Assembly: GCF_008297955.1 (NCBI RefSeq)
Contig: NZ_VTPY01000005.1
Span: 310,001 to 374,000, forward strand
DNA: 64,000 nt
Origin: Billgrantia pellis
GTDB lineage: Bacteria; Pseudomonadota; Gammaproteobacteria; Pseudomonadales; Halomonadaceae
Direction of reading: 5' to 3'
Part shown: piece by piece, positions 28,889 to 37,683 of the stretch
Layout: every line of letters starts with the position of its first letter
How positions within the stretch are numbered: the first letter of the stretch is position 1
The notes under the pieces: model-generated
Database searches by the model: none
What the model saw: the letters and a program-made list of their open reading frames with translations, nothing else
Told to the model about the DNA's origin: nothing
Translations under genes and position numbers: made by a program

Positions 28889-31800
28889 GTGAATATCGCA
28901 TCCGGTTCCGTCGCCGCCGGCGACAAGGCAGAGTTCGAGCGCCTGCAGCGTGCGTTGGGCGAGGTCATGCTGCGCGATCGCGCAGCGCTCGAGCGCAGGC
29001 TGAGCGGGCTGAACCGCCGTATCCGCGAGGGCAAGCCGGTGGATCGCGGGCTGGCCGAGGTGGCGCGCGGCATGGAACGCTCTGCGGCGCTGGCAGCAAG
29101 GCGCGGCACCCAGCCGGTGACGTTGAACTATCCCCCTGAGCTGCCGGTTGCCGAGCGCCGCGAGGATATCCTCGCCGCGCTGCGCGAGCATCAGGTGGTG
29201 GTGGTGGCCGGAGAGACCGGTTCGGGCAAGACGACCCAACTGCCCAAGCTGTGCCTGGAACTCGGCCTGGGACGTCGCGGTCTGGTCGGCCATACCCAGC
29301 CGCGTCGTTTAGCGGCGCGTTCGGTGGCGTCACGGTTGGCCGAGGAGCTCGAGGTGCCCCTCGGCGATCAGGTCGGCTACCAAGTGCGCTTCACCGACCA
29401 GACCGGCGACGATACGTTGGTCAAGCTGATGACCGACGGTATCCTGCTGGCCGAAACCCGCCACGACCCCGAGCTTTCGCGCTACGAGGCGATCATCATC
29501 GACGAGGCCCATGAGCGTAGCCTCAACATCGACTTCCTGCTCGGCTACCTCAAGCGGTTGCTGCCGCGACGCCCCGACCTCAAGCTGATCATTACCTCGG
29601 CGACCATCGACGTGGAGCGCTTCGCTCGGCATTTCGCCCTGCCCGGGGAAAACGGCGAGCCCGTGCCCGCCCCGGTGGTGGAGGTGTCGGGGCGTACCTA
29701 TCCGGTGGAGGTGCGCTACCGTCCGCTGGTGCGCGAGGCCGACGACGAGGCCGATCGCACCCTGCAGGAGGGCATCCTCTACGCCGTGGAGGAGATCGAG
29801 CGGATCGAGCGCGACAAGCGCTGGTTCCACGGACCGCGGGACATCCTGGTGTTCCTGCCCGGCGAGCGCGAGATCCGCGAAGCTGCCGACATCCTTCGCC
29901 GCGCCGACCTCAAGGGAACCGAGATCCTGCCGCTCTACGCACGCCTGTCCAATGCCGAGCAGAATCGCGTCTTCGCTCCGCATGCGGGGCGGCGTATCGT
30001 GCTGGCGACCAACGTCGCCGAGACGTCGCTCACCGTGCCCGGCATTCGCTATGTGATCGATCCGGGGCTGGTGCGCATCAGTCGCTACAGCTATCGCGCC
30101 AAGATCCAGCGTCTGCCAGTAGAACCGGTCAGCCGGGCCAGTGCCGATCAGCGCAAGGGCCGCTGCGGGCGGGTGGCGGAAGGGGTATGCATTCGCCTCT
30201 ACGCCGAAGAGGATTTTCTCTCCCGCCCCGAGTTCACCGACCCTGAAATTCGTCGTACCAACCTGGCCTCGGTGATCCTGTCGATGCTGTCGCTGGGGCT
30301 CGGCGACATCGAGCGCTTCCCCTTCGTCGACCCGCCCGACTCGCGCTTCATCAAGGACGGCTTCCGCTTGTTGTTCGAGCTGGGAGCGGTGGACGCATCC
30401 GACCGGCTGACAGCGGTGGGGCGCCGGCTCGCCCGGCTGCCGATTGACCCGCGGTTGGCGCGGATGGTACTGGCCGGTGCCGAGCAGGGAGGGTTGCGAG
30501 AGGTACTGATCGTTGTTTCGGCACTGGCCGTGCAGGACCCACGCGACCGCCCCGCGGAGAAGCGCGAGGCTGCCGACCAGGCCCATCGGCGCTGGCAGGA
30601 TCCCGACTCCGATTTCGTTGCGCTGCTCAACCTGTGGCACGGCTTCGAGGCCGCCCGCGACGAACTCTCCGGCAATCGTCTGCGGCGCTGGTGTAAGGAG
30701 CACTACCTCAATTACCTGCGCCTGCGCGAGTGGCACGACACCTTTCGCCAGTTGCGCCAGCTGCTGCGTGACATGGAGATCGAGGTGCCGCCGCCGACGC
30801 CTCTGCCCGATGACGAACGGGCGCGGCATCAGGCACGCCGGCACAGTGCCGTGCAGCTGCACAAGGCACTGCTCACTGGGCTGCTTTCGCACCTGGGCGT
30901 ACTCACCGAGAACCGCGAATACCTGGGGGCGCGCAATCGCAAGTTCGTCATCCACCCCGGCTCGGGGCTGGCGAAGAGATCGCCCAAGTGGTTGATGGCC
31001 TTCGAGCTGGTGGAAACCACCCGGCTGTTTGCGCGCATGGTGGCCAAGGTCGAACCGCAGTGGATCGAGCCGTTGGCAGGACATCTGGTCAAGCGCAGCT
31101 ACAGCGAGCCCCACTGGGAGATGAAGCGCGCCCAGGTCGTAGCCAAGGAGCAGGTGACGCTATTCGGTCTGCCCATCGTCTCGGGGCGAAGCGTGCACTA
31201 CGGACCCATCGACCCGCAGGAGGCACGCGAGCTGTTCATCCGTCGCGCTCTGGTCGAAGGGGAATTCCGTACCAAGGGTGAATTCTTCGCCTACAATCGC
31301 GCTCTGATAGCGGAGGTCGAGGACCTCGAGGATCGCGCCCGCAAGCGCGACATACTGGTCGACGAGGAGACGCTGTTCGCCTTCTACGACGAGCGCATTC
31401 CCGAGGACGTTCACAACGGTAAGGGCTTCGAGGCCTGGCGCAAGCAAGTCGAGCGTGGCGATCCCGGCATTCTCAAGTTCGATCGCGCCGCGCTGCTGGC
31501 CCGTGAGGCCGGGGAAGTGACCCAGGCCCAGTTTCCCGATGCATTGCTGCTGAGCGGCGTGCACTATCCGCTCAGCTATCGTTTCGAGCCTGGCGCGCCC
31601 GACGACGGTGTGACCTTGACGGTACCGGCGGCCATGTTATCGCAGCTGCCAAGGGCGCGACTGGAGTGGCTGGTGCCGGGGTTACTGCGCGAGAAATGCA
31701 TCGCTCTGCTCAAGTCGCTGCCCAAATCGATCAGGCGTCAGGTCGTGCCGATTCCCGATTGGGTCGATGCCGCGTTGGAGACGCTCACGCCCGACGACGC

Positions 31801-32896
31801 TCCCCTTACCGAAGCGTTGGGTGAGTTCCTGCGCCGCCGTACCGGAGCCCGCGTTCATCCGGACGATTGGCGCGTCGACCAGCTTGAGCCGCACCTGATC
31901 CTCAATTTGCGCGTCGTCGATCATGAGGGGCGCGAGCTGGGACAGGGGCGGGACGTGCGTGAACTCGAGCGACGCTTCGAGGCGGCGGCAGGCGAGGGAG
32001 CCCGGGCGCTGGCCGCCGAGGTCGGCGATGCGCCCAGCGTGACCGACCTGCCCGAGACGCCATTGCCGGATTCGCGCGTGACGAACCAAGCCGGTATCCG
32101 CGTCGAGGCCTATCCGGCGCTGGTGCCCGAAGGCGAGGCGTTTCGCATCGAGCTGTACGATCATCCCGGCAAGGCCGAGCATGCCCACCGCCGGGGCGTG
32201 GTACGTCTGGCCATGGCACGTCTTCCCGATCAGGCGCGTGCCATTCGGCGTGTCAAGGGGCTCGAGACTTGTGCCCTGCTGTTTACCAGGGTGGGCAGCA
32301 AGCAGGAACTGGTCGAGGATGTCGTGGAGGCGGTATTTGCTCGTACCGTGGCTCAGGCACCATTGCCGCGCTCCGCCGCGGAGCTGACGACACGGCTCGA
32401 CGCGACGCGCGCCGAGCTGATACCCAATGCCGAAGGACTGGTGGCGATCCTCAAGAAGGCCCTGGAGGGGCATTTTGCCGTCGCCAAGGCGCTGAAGGGC
32501 AACCTGAGTCTGGCGCTGGCGCTGGTTTACAGTGATATCAAGGCGCAGATGCAGCGGCTGGTGCATCCCGGCTTCGTGCTCGAGGCGGGCGACTGGCTCG
32601 AGGAGTATCCGCGCTATATGGAAGCGGCATCGATCCGGCTGGAGAAGGCGCCGCGCGAGCGTATGCGCGATCAGATGAACATGCAGGCGGTTCAGGACTT
32701 CGAGGCCCGGCTCGCCGCGCGCAGAGCGAGCCAGCGTCGCGGTGGCCACGAGGATCCCGAGCTGGTCGAGTTCGGTTGGTGGATAGAGGAACTGCGGGTA
32801 TCGCTGTTCGCCCAGCAGCTCGGTACCCGCATGCCTGTCTCCGTCAAGCGCCTCGAGCGTCGCTGGGCGGAGCTGGTGGGGCACGATCAAGCATGA
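28889..32896 (+). CDS. hrpA: ATP-dependent RNA helicase HrpA
   Basis: 1335 residues, matching the approximately 1300-residue proteobacterial HrpA, a DEAH-box helicase implicated in rescue of stalled or collided ribosomes and mRNA processing. Walker A GETGSGKTTQLPK, DEAH in IIDEAHERSLNIDF, SAT motif ITSATIDVERF, and the Q-R motif QRKGRCGRVAEG, followed by the HA2/OB-fold region and a long C-terminal domain (DUF3418). A GTG start at 28889 is preferred over the GTG just before it because AGAGGAG at 28878-28884 would be too close to the first. Confidence 0.96.
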   Translation: MNIASGSVAAGDKAEFERLQRALGEVMLRDRAALERRLSGLNRRIREGKPVDRGLAEVARGMERSAALAARRGTQPVTLNYPPELPVAERREDILAALREHQVVVVAGETGSGKTTQLPKLCLELGLGRRGLVGHTQPRRLAARSVASRLAEELEVPLGDQVGYQVRFTDQTGDDTLVKLMTDGILLAETRHDPELSRYEAIIIDEAHERSLNIDFLLGYLKRLLPRRPDLKLIITSATIDVERFARHFALPGENGEPVPAPVVEVSGRTYPVEVRYRPLVREADDEADRTLQEGILYAVEEIERIERDKRWFHGPRDILVFLPGEREIREAADILRRADLKGTEILPLYARLSNAEQNRVFAPHAGRRIVLATNVAETSLTVPGIRYVIDPGLVRISRYSYRAKIQRLPVEPVSRASADQRKGRCGRVAEGVCIRLYAEEDFLSRPEFTDPEIRRTNLASVILSMLSLGLGDIERFPFVDPPDSRFIKDGFRLLFELGAVDASDRLTAVGRRLARLPIDPRLARMVLAGAEQGGLREVLIVVSALAVQDPRDRPAEKREAADQAHRRWQDPDSDFVALLNLWHGFEAARDELSGNRLRRWCKEHYLNYLRLREWHDTFRQLRQLLRDMEIEVPPPTPLPDDERARHQARRHSAVQLHKALLTGLLSHLGVLTENREYLGARNRKFVIHPGSGLAKRSPKWLMAFELVETTRLFARMVAKVEPQWIEPLAGHLVKRSYSEPHWEMKRAQVVAKEQVTLFGLPIVSGRSVHYGPIDPQEARELFIRRALVEGEFRTKGEFFAYNRALIAEVEDLEDRARKRDILVDEETLFAFYDERIPEDVHNGKGFEAWRKQVERGDPGILKFDRAALLAREAGEVTQAQFPDALLLSGVHYPLSYRFEPGAPDDGVTLTVPAAMLSQLPRARLEWLVPGLLREKCIALLKSLPKSIRRQVVPIPDWVDAALETLTPDDAPLTEALGEFLRRRTGARVHPDDWRVDQLEPHLILNLRVVDHEGRELGQGRDVRELERRFEAAAGEGARALAAEVGDAPSVTDLPETPLPDSRVTNQAGIRVEAYPALVPEGEAFRIELYDHPGKAEHAHRRGVVRLAMARLPDQARAIRRVKGLETCALLFTRVGSKQELVEDVVEAVFARTVAQAPLPRSAAELTTRLDATRAELIPNAEGLVAILKKALEGHFAVAKALKGNLSLALALVYSDIKAQMQRLVHPGFVLEAGDWLEEYPRYMEAASIRLEKAPRERMRDQMNMQAVQDFEARLAARRASQRRGGHEDPELVEFGWWIEELRVSLFAQQLGTRMPVSVKRLERRWAELVGHDQA

Positions 32897-32979
32897 CCGC
32901 GCCGCGCCGATAAGCGATATAAGGCGTCGGTTCGCCGGCGTACAGTCAGCGGTCCTGCGGCCGCACGAGGGAGACGAAC

Positions 32980-34101
32980 ATGACAGAGGTGCTGATTACC
33001 GGTACGGGACTCTTCACACCGGAGCACGCCATCGACAACGAGGCGCTGGTAGCTTCGTTCAATGCCTGGGTGGACGCGGAAAACGTGCGCCATGCCGCCG
33101 CCATCGAGGCGGGTGAGCGCGAGCCGCTACAACATTCGAGCAGCGAATTCATCGTCAAGGCTTCCGGCATTCACAGCCGCTACGTGCTGGATGCCGCCGG
33201 CATCCTCGACCCTGAGCGGATGCGTCCGCGACTGCCGTCGCGCAGCAACGACGAGCCTTCGGTCCAGTGCGAAATGGGCTTGATCGCCGCGCGCCAGGCG
33301 CTGGAGACGGCCGGCGTCGCGCCCGGTGACATCGACATGGTGATCGTGGCCTGCTCCAATCTGGAACGGGCCTACCCGGCGGTTGCCGTCGAACTGCAGG
33401 CGCAATTGGGGACTCAGGGGCATGCTTTCGACATGAACGTGGCGTGCAGTTCGGCCACCTTTGCCATCGACCTTGCCGCCTGCGCCATCCGCGGCGGCAA
33501 CATCCGCCGCGCCCTGGTAGTGAACCCCGAAATCTGCTCGGCGCACCTCAACTTTCGCGACCGGGACAGCCATTTTATTTTCGGTGACGCCTGCACCGCC
33601 GTCGTATTGGAGGATGCTGAGCTGGCCACGGCCAGCGTTCGCTTCGAGATCCTCGGCACGCGCCTCGCCACGCGCTTCTCCAACGCCATCCGTAACAATG
33701 CCGGTTTTCTCAACCGGGTCACGGACAGCGATCCACTGGCCAGTGACAAGTTGTTCGTGCAGGAGGGCAGACGCGTCTTCAAGGAAGTCTGTCCCATGGT
33801 GGCGGCACTGATCAACGATCATCTCGAAAGCCTTGGGCTGGGCGGCGGCGAGCTGTCGCGCCTGTGGCTGCATCAGGCCAATCATCACATGAACGACCTG
33901 ATCGCCCGGCGCGTGCTGGGGCACGACCCCAAGCCCGGACAGGCGCCCATCATTCTGGATCGCTATGCCAACACCAGCTCGGCGGGATCGATCATCGCCT
34001 TCCACTTGCACCATGCCGATCTGGCATCGGGCGAGGTAGGGGTGGTCTGCTCGTTCGGGGCCGGGTACAGTGCCGGCTGCGTTGTGGTGCGTCGGCAGTG
34101 A
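32980..34101 (+). CDS. Beta-ketoacyl-ACP synthase III-like enzyme (FabH family)
   Basis: 373 residues, longer than housekeeping FabH (about 320). Thiolase-fold triad: Cys156 (NVACSSATFAID), His298 (WLHQANHHM) and Asn331 (RYANTSSAGS). An insertion near residues 30-90 distinguishes it. The size and motifs resemble the Pseudomonas aeruginosa PA3286-type synthase that condenses an acyl-CoA from beta-oxidation with malonyl-ACP; that resemblance is from memory. It is not in a fab cluster, which also argues against the housekeeping FabH. Followed 36 bases later by mlaA. Confidence 0.82.
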   Translation: MTEVLITGTGLFTPEHAIDNEALVASFNAWVDAENVRHAAAIEAGEREPLQHSSSEFIVKASGIHSRYVLDAAGILDPERMRPRLPSRSNDEPSVQCEMGLIAARQALETAGVAPGDIDMVIVACSNLERAYPAVAVELQAQLGTQGHAFDMNVACSSATFAIDLAACAIRGGNIRRALVVNPEICSAHLNFRDRDSHFIFGDACTAVVLEDAELATASVRFEILGTRLATRFSNAIRNNAGFLNRVTDSDPLASDKLFVQEGRRVFKEVCPMVAALINDHLESLGLGGGELSRLWLHQANHHMNDLIARRVLGHDPKPGQAPIILDRYANTSSAGSIIAFHLHHADLASGEVGVVCSFGAGYSAGCVVVRRQ

Positions 34102-34137
34102 TGCCTCGCTTACGGTAACCTGCAGGAGACTCAGCCG

Positions 34138-34941
34138 ATGGTCGTTAAGCAGACCGGCTTTCTTTTCCGGGCCCTGGTCGCCCTGGCGGCGGTGGCCATG
34201 CTGGCCGGCTGCGCCGGACGAGTGGCCGTCGAGGATCGCCATCCCGACGACCCCTGGGAGGGATTCAACCGTCGCGTATTCAGCTTCAACGAGGCGATCG
34301 ACCGCGCGGTGCTCAAGCCTGTGGCGCGTGGCTATCGTACCGTTACGCCCGAGCCGGTACAGACCGGCATCGGCAATTTCTTCTCCAACCTCGGCGAGAT
34401 CCGCACCGCGCTCAATAGCCTGCTGCAGGGCAAGCCCGCCAATGCCGGTCTCTCCACCTCGCGCTTCCTCATCAACACCACGGTGGGGATCGGCGGGCTG
34501 TGGGATTTTGCCACGCCTATGGGGATTACCGCCGAGGAAGAGGACTTTGGTCAAACGCTTGGCGCCTGGGGCGTGGGAGAGGGGCCCTATCTGGTGCTGC
34601 CGTTCCTCGGGCCCAGCACGGTCCGCGATACGTCCGGCTTGCCTTTGGATATGTACACCTATCCGCTGACTTATGTCGAAGACGACAAGGTGCGCATAGG
34701 CCTGACCGCACTGCGCGTCGTCGACATACGCGCCGGCCTGCTCGACCAGGAGGAACTGATCCGCGGCGACCGCTATGTCTTCATTCGTGATGCGTATCTG
34801 CAGCGACGCCGCTTCGAGGTGAGCGATGGCGAGCTGGGCGACGATCCGTTTGCCAGCGATGATTTCGAGTTCGACGATTCGGATTTCGATGACGCCGATT
34901 TCGACGATTCCGCACTCGACGAAGCCGGTTCCGCAGACTGA
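34138..34941 (+). CDS. mlaA: Phospholipid-transport lipoprotein MlaA (VacJ)
   Basis: 267 residues. Lipoprotein signal with lipobox LAGC, Cys25 being the lipidated residue. Family marks: DPWEGFNRRVFSFNEAID, NFFSNLGEIRTALNSLLQGK, GLWDFATPMGI and PYLVLPFLGPSTVRD. MlaA sits in the outer membrane and removes phospholipids from the outer leaflet for return by the Mla system. The C-terminal 30 residues are an unusual Asp/Phe/Ser-rich acidic tail (repeats of DDSDFDDADFDDS type), perhaps a halophile feature. Confidence 0.94.
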   Translation: MVVKQTGFLFRALVALAAVAMLAGCAGRVAVEDRHPDDPWEGFNRRVFSFNEAIDRAVLKPVARGYRTVTPEPVQTGIGNFFSNLGEIRTALNSLLQGKPANAGLSTSRFLINTTVGIGGLWDFATPMGITAEEEDFGQTLGAWGVGEGPYLVLPFLGPSTVRDTSGLPLDMYTYPLTYVEDDKVRIGLTALRVVDIRAGLLDQEELIRGDRYVFIRDAYLQRRRFEVSDGELGDDPFASDDFEFDDSDFDDADFDDSALDEAGSAD

Positions 34942-34952
34942 GGCCTGAGCCG

Positions 34953-36161
34953 ATGGATGTACCCAAGCCGTTGATTGGTGTACTCGATGAGCCGGGCGCT
35001 TACCGCGACGCCCTGGCCGATACCATTGCCCGGGATGGTTTGGCCGTGTTCGCCGCAGAGCGTCTGGAGGAGTTGCCGGCTGAGACGGCGCTGGTCGTGG
35101 CCCATGCCCAGGCCGTGCCCAGTCTGGCTTGGTCGAGCCTGACCGAACGGCTACCCACCGTCGTGGTCAGCGATTCCCGCCTCGATGCCGACCTGTTGAC
35201 GGCGATCGACGTGGGCCTGGTGGACTACGTCGTCGAACCGATGCGGCATGGCCCGTTGTTGCGACGGATGATCCGCAAGGCGATCGAACTGCATCGGCTG
35301 GAAAAAGAGCGTGAACGCGACCGCGAACGGCTCGCTCAGCTCAATGCGCATCTGGAGGAACTCAACGAGAGCCTCGAGACGCATCTCGCGCTGCTGCGGC
35401 TGGATCAGCAGGCGGGAGGACATATCCAGCGCAAGCTGCTGCCGCCCCACCCGCAGACCGTTGGTGGAGTGACATGCGACTACTGGTTGATTCCTTCGCT
35501 TTACCTGTCGGGCGACTTCCTCGATTTTCAGCGCTTTGACGAACGTTTCACGCTGTTCTACTTTGCCGATGTGTCCGGACACGGGGCCTCGTCCGCGTTC
35601 GTCACGGTCTTGCTCAAGTATCTGAGCAATCGCTGGCTCATCGAGTGGAATGCCGAACGGCCCGAGCATCTTCCGTCACGCTGGTTGGCGGCGCTCAATC
35701 GCGAACTGCTCGATACCGGCATCGGCAAGCACGCGACATTGTTCGTCGGGGTCATTGACCATGAGGAACGCTGTCTCCACTATTCGCTGGGTGCCCAATT
35801 GCCGAAGCCGCTGCTGGTGGCCGATGGCGAGGTGACGGCGCTACCGGGCGAGGGGATGCCCGTGGGGCTGTTCCCCAACGTGGAATATCCACGTTTGACG
35901 TATAGGTTACCGGCGAACTTCCGGTTATGGTTGTGTTCGGATGGAATACTGGAGTGTCTGCCGGGCGATACGCTCGACATGCGGCTCAGGGAACTCGAGC
36001 AACGTGTTCTGACCTGTACGTCGTTGGAACGGCTTCGCGATAGCCTGGCGCTAGGCATTCCCCCCGACATCGATGCCGAAGGGGAGGGTAGCGGCGGTCA
36101 GGACTTGCCCGATGACCTGACGATCATGATGTTGAGCGGATTTGGCAATGATCACGAATGA
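34953..36161 (+). CDS. SpoIIE-type phosphatase with receiver-like domain (HsbR-like)
   Basis: 402 residues: N-terminal receiver-like domain (1-120), a coiled-coil about 115-150 (KERERDRERLAQLNAHLEELNESLE), and a PP2C/SpoIIE phosphatase domain with SGDFLDF, FADVSGHGASSAF, LWLCSDGILE and DDLTIMML, whose Asp residues bind Mn/Mg. Such proteins dephosphorylate an anti-sigma-factor antagonist, here surely the STAS protein encoded next. The receiver lacks an obvious phospho-acceptor Asp where expected (ALVVAHAQAV), so it may be controlled by binding rather than phosphorylation. No HPt or kinase gene lies alongside. Confidence 0.85.
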   Translation: MDVPKPLIGVLDEPGAYRDALADTIARDGLAVFAAERLEELPAETALVVAHAQAVPSLAWSSLTERLPTVVVSDSRLDADLLTAIDVGLVDYVVEPMRHGPLLRRMIRKAIELHRLEKERERDRERLAQLNAHLEELNESLETHLALLRLDQQAGGHIQRKLLPPHPQTVGGVTCDYWLIPSLYLSGDFLDFQRFDERFTLFYFADVSGHGASSAFVTVLLKYLSNRWLIEWNAERPEHLPSRWLAALNRELLDTGIGKHATLFVGVIDHEERCLHYSLGAQLPKPLLVADGEVTALPGEGMPVGLFPNVEYPRLTYRLPANFRLWLCSDGILECLPGDTLDMRLRELEQRVLTCTSLERLRDSLALGIPPDIDAEGEGSGGQDLPDDLTIMMLSGFGNDHE

Positions 36162-36657
36162 GGGCCGCGTCAAGGCGGCGTTCGACTCCGGTGTCTTCAT
36201 GCTCAAGCTATGCGGCGACGTTCGCTTGACGCTCTGTGCGACGCTGGACACTCAGGCCCAACAGCTCGCTCGTACCCCGGGGCTGCAGTCCCTGATAATC
36301 GATTTACGCGAGGCGACCAACGTCGACTCCACCGCGCTGGGTTTCCTGGCCAAGGTGGCCATGGCGGTCAAGGATCAAATCGTCTACAAACCGACCATCG
36401 TGGTCGACAACCCCGACGTCAGACGCATGCTCGAGGTGATGGGCTTCGCCCAGTTCTTCGCCATGGTGAAGGCTCCGCTCACCGAGACTTGCGAACTCTG
36501 CGATCTGCCGGAGATTCCCGCCGATCTCGAGGAGACGCGTCGACGCATCCTCGAGGCGCATCGTATTCTGATGCGCATGAACGAGCACAACCGAGAGGAG
36601 TTCCAGCCGCTGGTCGAGATGCTCGAGGCGCAGGAAGCCTCGCATCCCAATCACTGA
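36148..36657 (+). CDS. STAS-domain anti-sigma factor antagonist (HsbA-like)
   Basis: 169 residues. STAS domain in the first 105 with the conserved phosphorylatable Ser61 in NVDSTALGFLAKV, followed by a C-terminal helical extension (ETRRRILEAHRILMRMNEHNREEF) also seen in Pseudomonas HsbA. It overlaps the phosphatase gene by 14 bases. In P. aeruginosa the equivalent pair switches HsbA between the anti-sigma factor FlgM and a diguanylate cyclase; neither flagellar genes nor a cyclase gene are in this window. Confidence 0.85.
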   Translation: MITNEGRVKAAFDSGVFMLKLCGDVRLTLCATLDTQAQQLARTPGLQSLIIDLREATNVDSTALGFLAKVAMAVKDQIVYKPTIVVDNPDVRRMLEVMGFAQFFAMVKAPLTETCELCDLPEIPADLEETRRRILEAHRILMRMNEHNREEFQPLVEMLEAQEASHPNH

Positions 36658-36684
36658 GATGGCTGACGGAACGCACGTCAACGG

Positions 36685-36706
36685 GCCGGCAGGCTAACCT
36701 GCCGGC
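36685..36706. repeat. Hairpin between convergent hsbA-like and tal genes
   Basis: Perfect 9-base stem GCCGGCAGG/CCTGCCGGC with a CTAA loop, without a T run on either strand. Probably marks the 3' ends of both convergent transcripts rather than acting as a classical terminator. Confidence 0.5.
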
Positions 36707-36714
36707 GGTCGGCG

Positions 36715-37653
36715 TTAGCCTTGGCGCAGCTCGGCCAGCAATTTTTCCAGCTTGCGCTGATCGTCGGCGAACTTGCGTATTCCCTCGGCCAACTTCTCGG
36801 TGGCCATGGCGTCTTCGTTCATTTCCCAGCGAAACTCGGTTTCGTCCAGAGGCTCGGGTGGCGAGGTTTCGGCATCGTTGGCAACCAGCTTGCGTTCAAG
36901 CCGTCCCTCGGTCTCGGCCAGTTCACTCAGCAGAGCGGGAGAGAGAGTCAGACGGTCGCAGCCGGCAAGCGCCAGGATCTCGCCCGCATTGCGGAAGCTC
37001 GCGCCCATCACGATGGTGCCGTAGCCATGTCCCTTGTAATGCTCGTAGATACGCTTGACCGACTTGACTCCCGGGTCGTTGTCGCCCATGAAATCGGCAT
37101 CCGGCCACTCCGCCCGGTACCAGTCGAGGATGCGCCCAACGAAAGGGGAAACCAGCGTCACGCCGGCATCGGCACAGGCTTGCGCCTGAGCGAAGCTGAA
37201 CAGCAGGGTTAGGTTGCAGTGAATCCCTTCACGCTCCAACTGCCGGGCGGCGCGAATCCCTTCCCACGTCGAGGCGACCTTGATCAGGATCCGCTCGGGG
37301 CCGATGCCGTGACGATCATAGCGCTCGATCAGCGAACGGGCACGGGAGAGAGTGGCCTCAGTATCGAAGGAGAGCCGGGCGCTCACTTCTGTCGATACGA
37401 AGCCCGGTACCAGGCTGCTGATCTCGCTGCCGATTTCCACCGCGACGGCATCCAGCGCGTCATCGATGTCGGTCGCCTGACGGGCGATAGCGGCGAGCCG
37501 TTCGCGGCGAGCCTCGTGCTGGGCCGCCTGGAGAATCAGCGAGGGGTTCGTGGTCGCATCGGTGGGCTGGAAGCGACGAATGGCGTCAATGTCGCCGGTA
37601 TCGGCCACGACGGTGCTCATCGCCTTGAGTTGAGTCAGCAGATCCTCTGCCAT
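36715..37653 (-). CDS. tal: Transaldolase
   Basis: 312 residues of the TalB subfamily. Transfers a dihydroxyacetone unit between sugar phosphates in the non-oxidative pentose phosphate pathway. Schiff-base lysine is in [45 protein letters not shown] and [11 protein letters not shown] are typical. Monocistronic in appearance, followed by a hairpin. Confidence 0.96.
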   Translation of the reverse strand: MAEDLLTQLKAMSTVVADTGDIDAIRRFQPTDATTNPSLILQAAQHEARRERLAAIARQATDIDDALDAVAVEIGSEISSLVPGFVSTEVSARLSFDTEATLSRARSLIERYDRHGIGPERILIKVASTWEGIRAARQLEREGIHCNLTLLFSFAQAQACADAGVTLVSPFVGRILDWYRAEWPDADFMGDNDPGVKSVKRIYEHYKGHGYGTIVMGASFRNAGEILALAGCDRLTLSPALLSELAETEGRLERKLVANDAETSPPEPLDETEFRWEMNEDAMATEKLAEGIRKFADDQRKLEKLLAELRQG

Positions 37654-37683
37654 GCCTAATCCTCGATGGGGTGATGGTCTCTC

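Noticed and set aside
29330-31114. 594-codon open frame on the minus strand opposite hrpA
   Set aside because: Mirror of hrpA codons in GC-rich DNA; no ribosome site and no family features, while hrpA is certain on the other strand.
33127-34554. 475-codon minus-strand open frame opposite the FabH-like and mlaA genes
   Set aside because: Covers two well-supported genes and shows no protein-like pattern.
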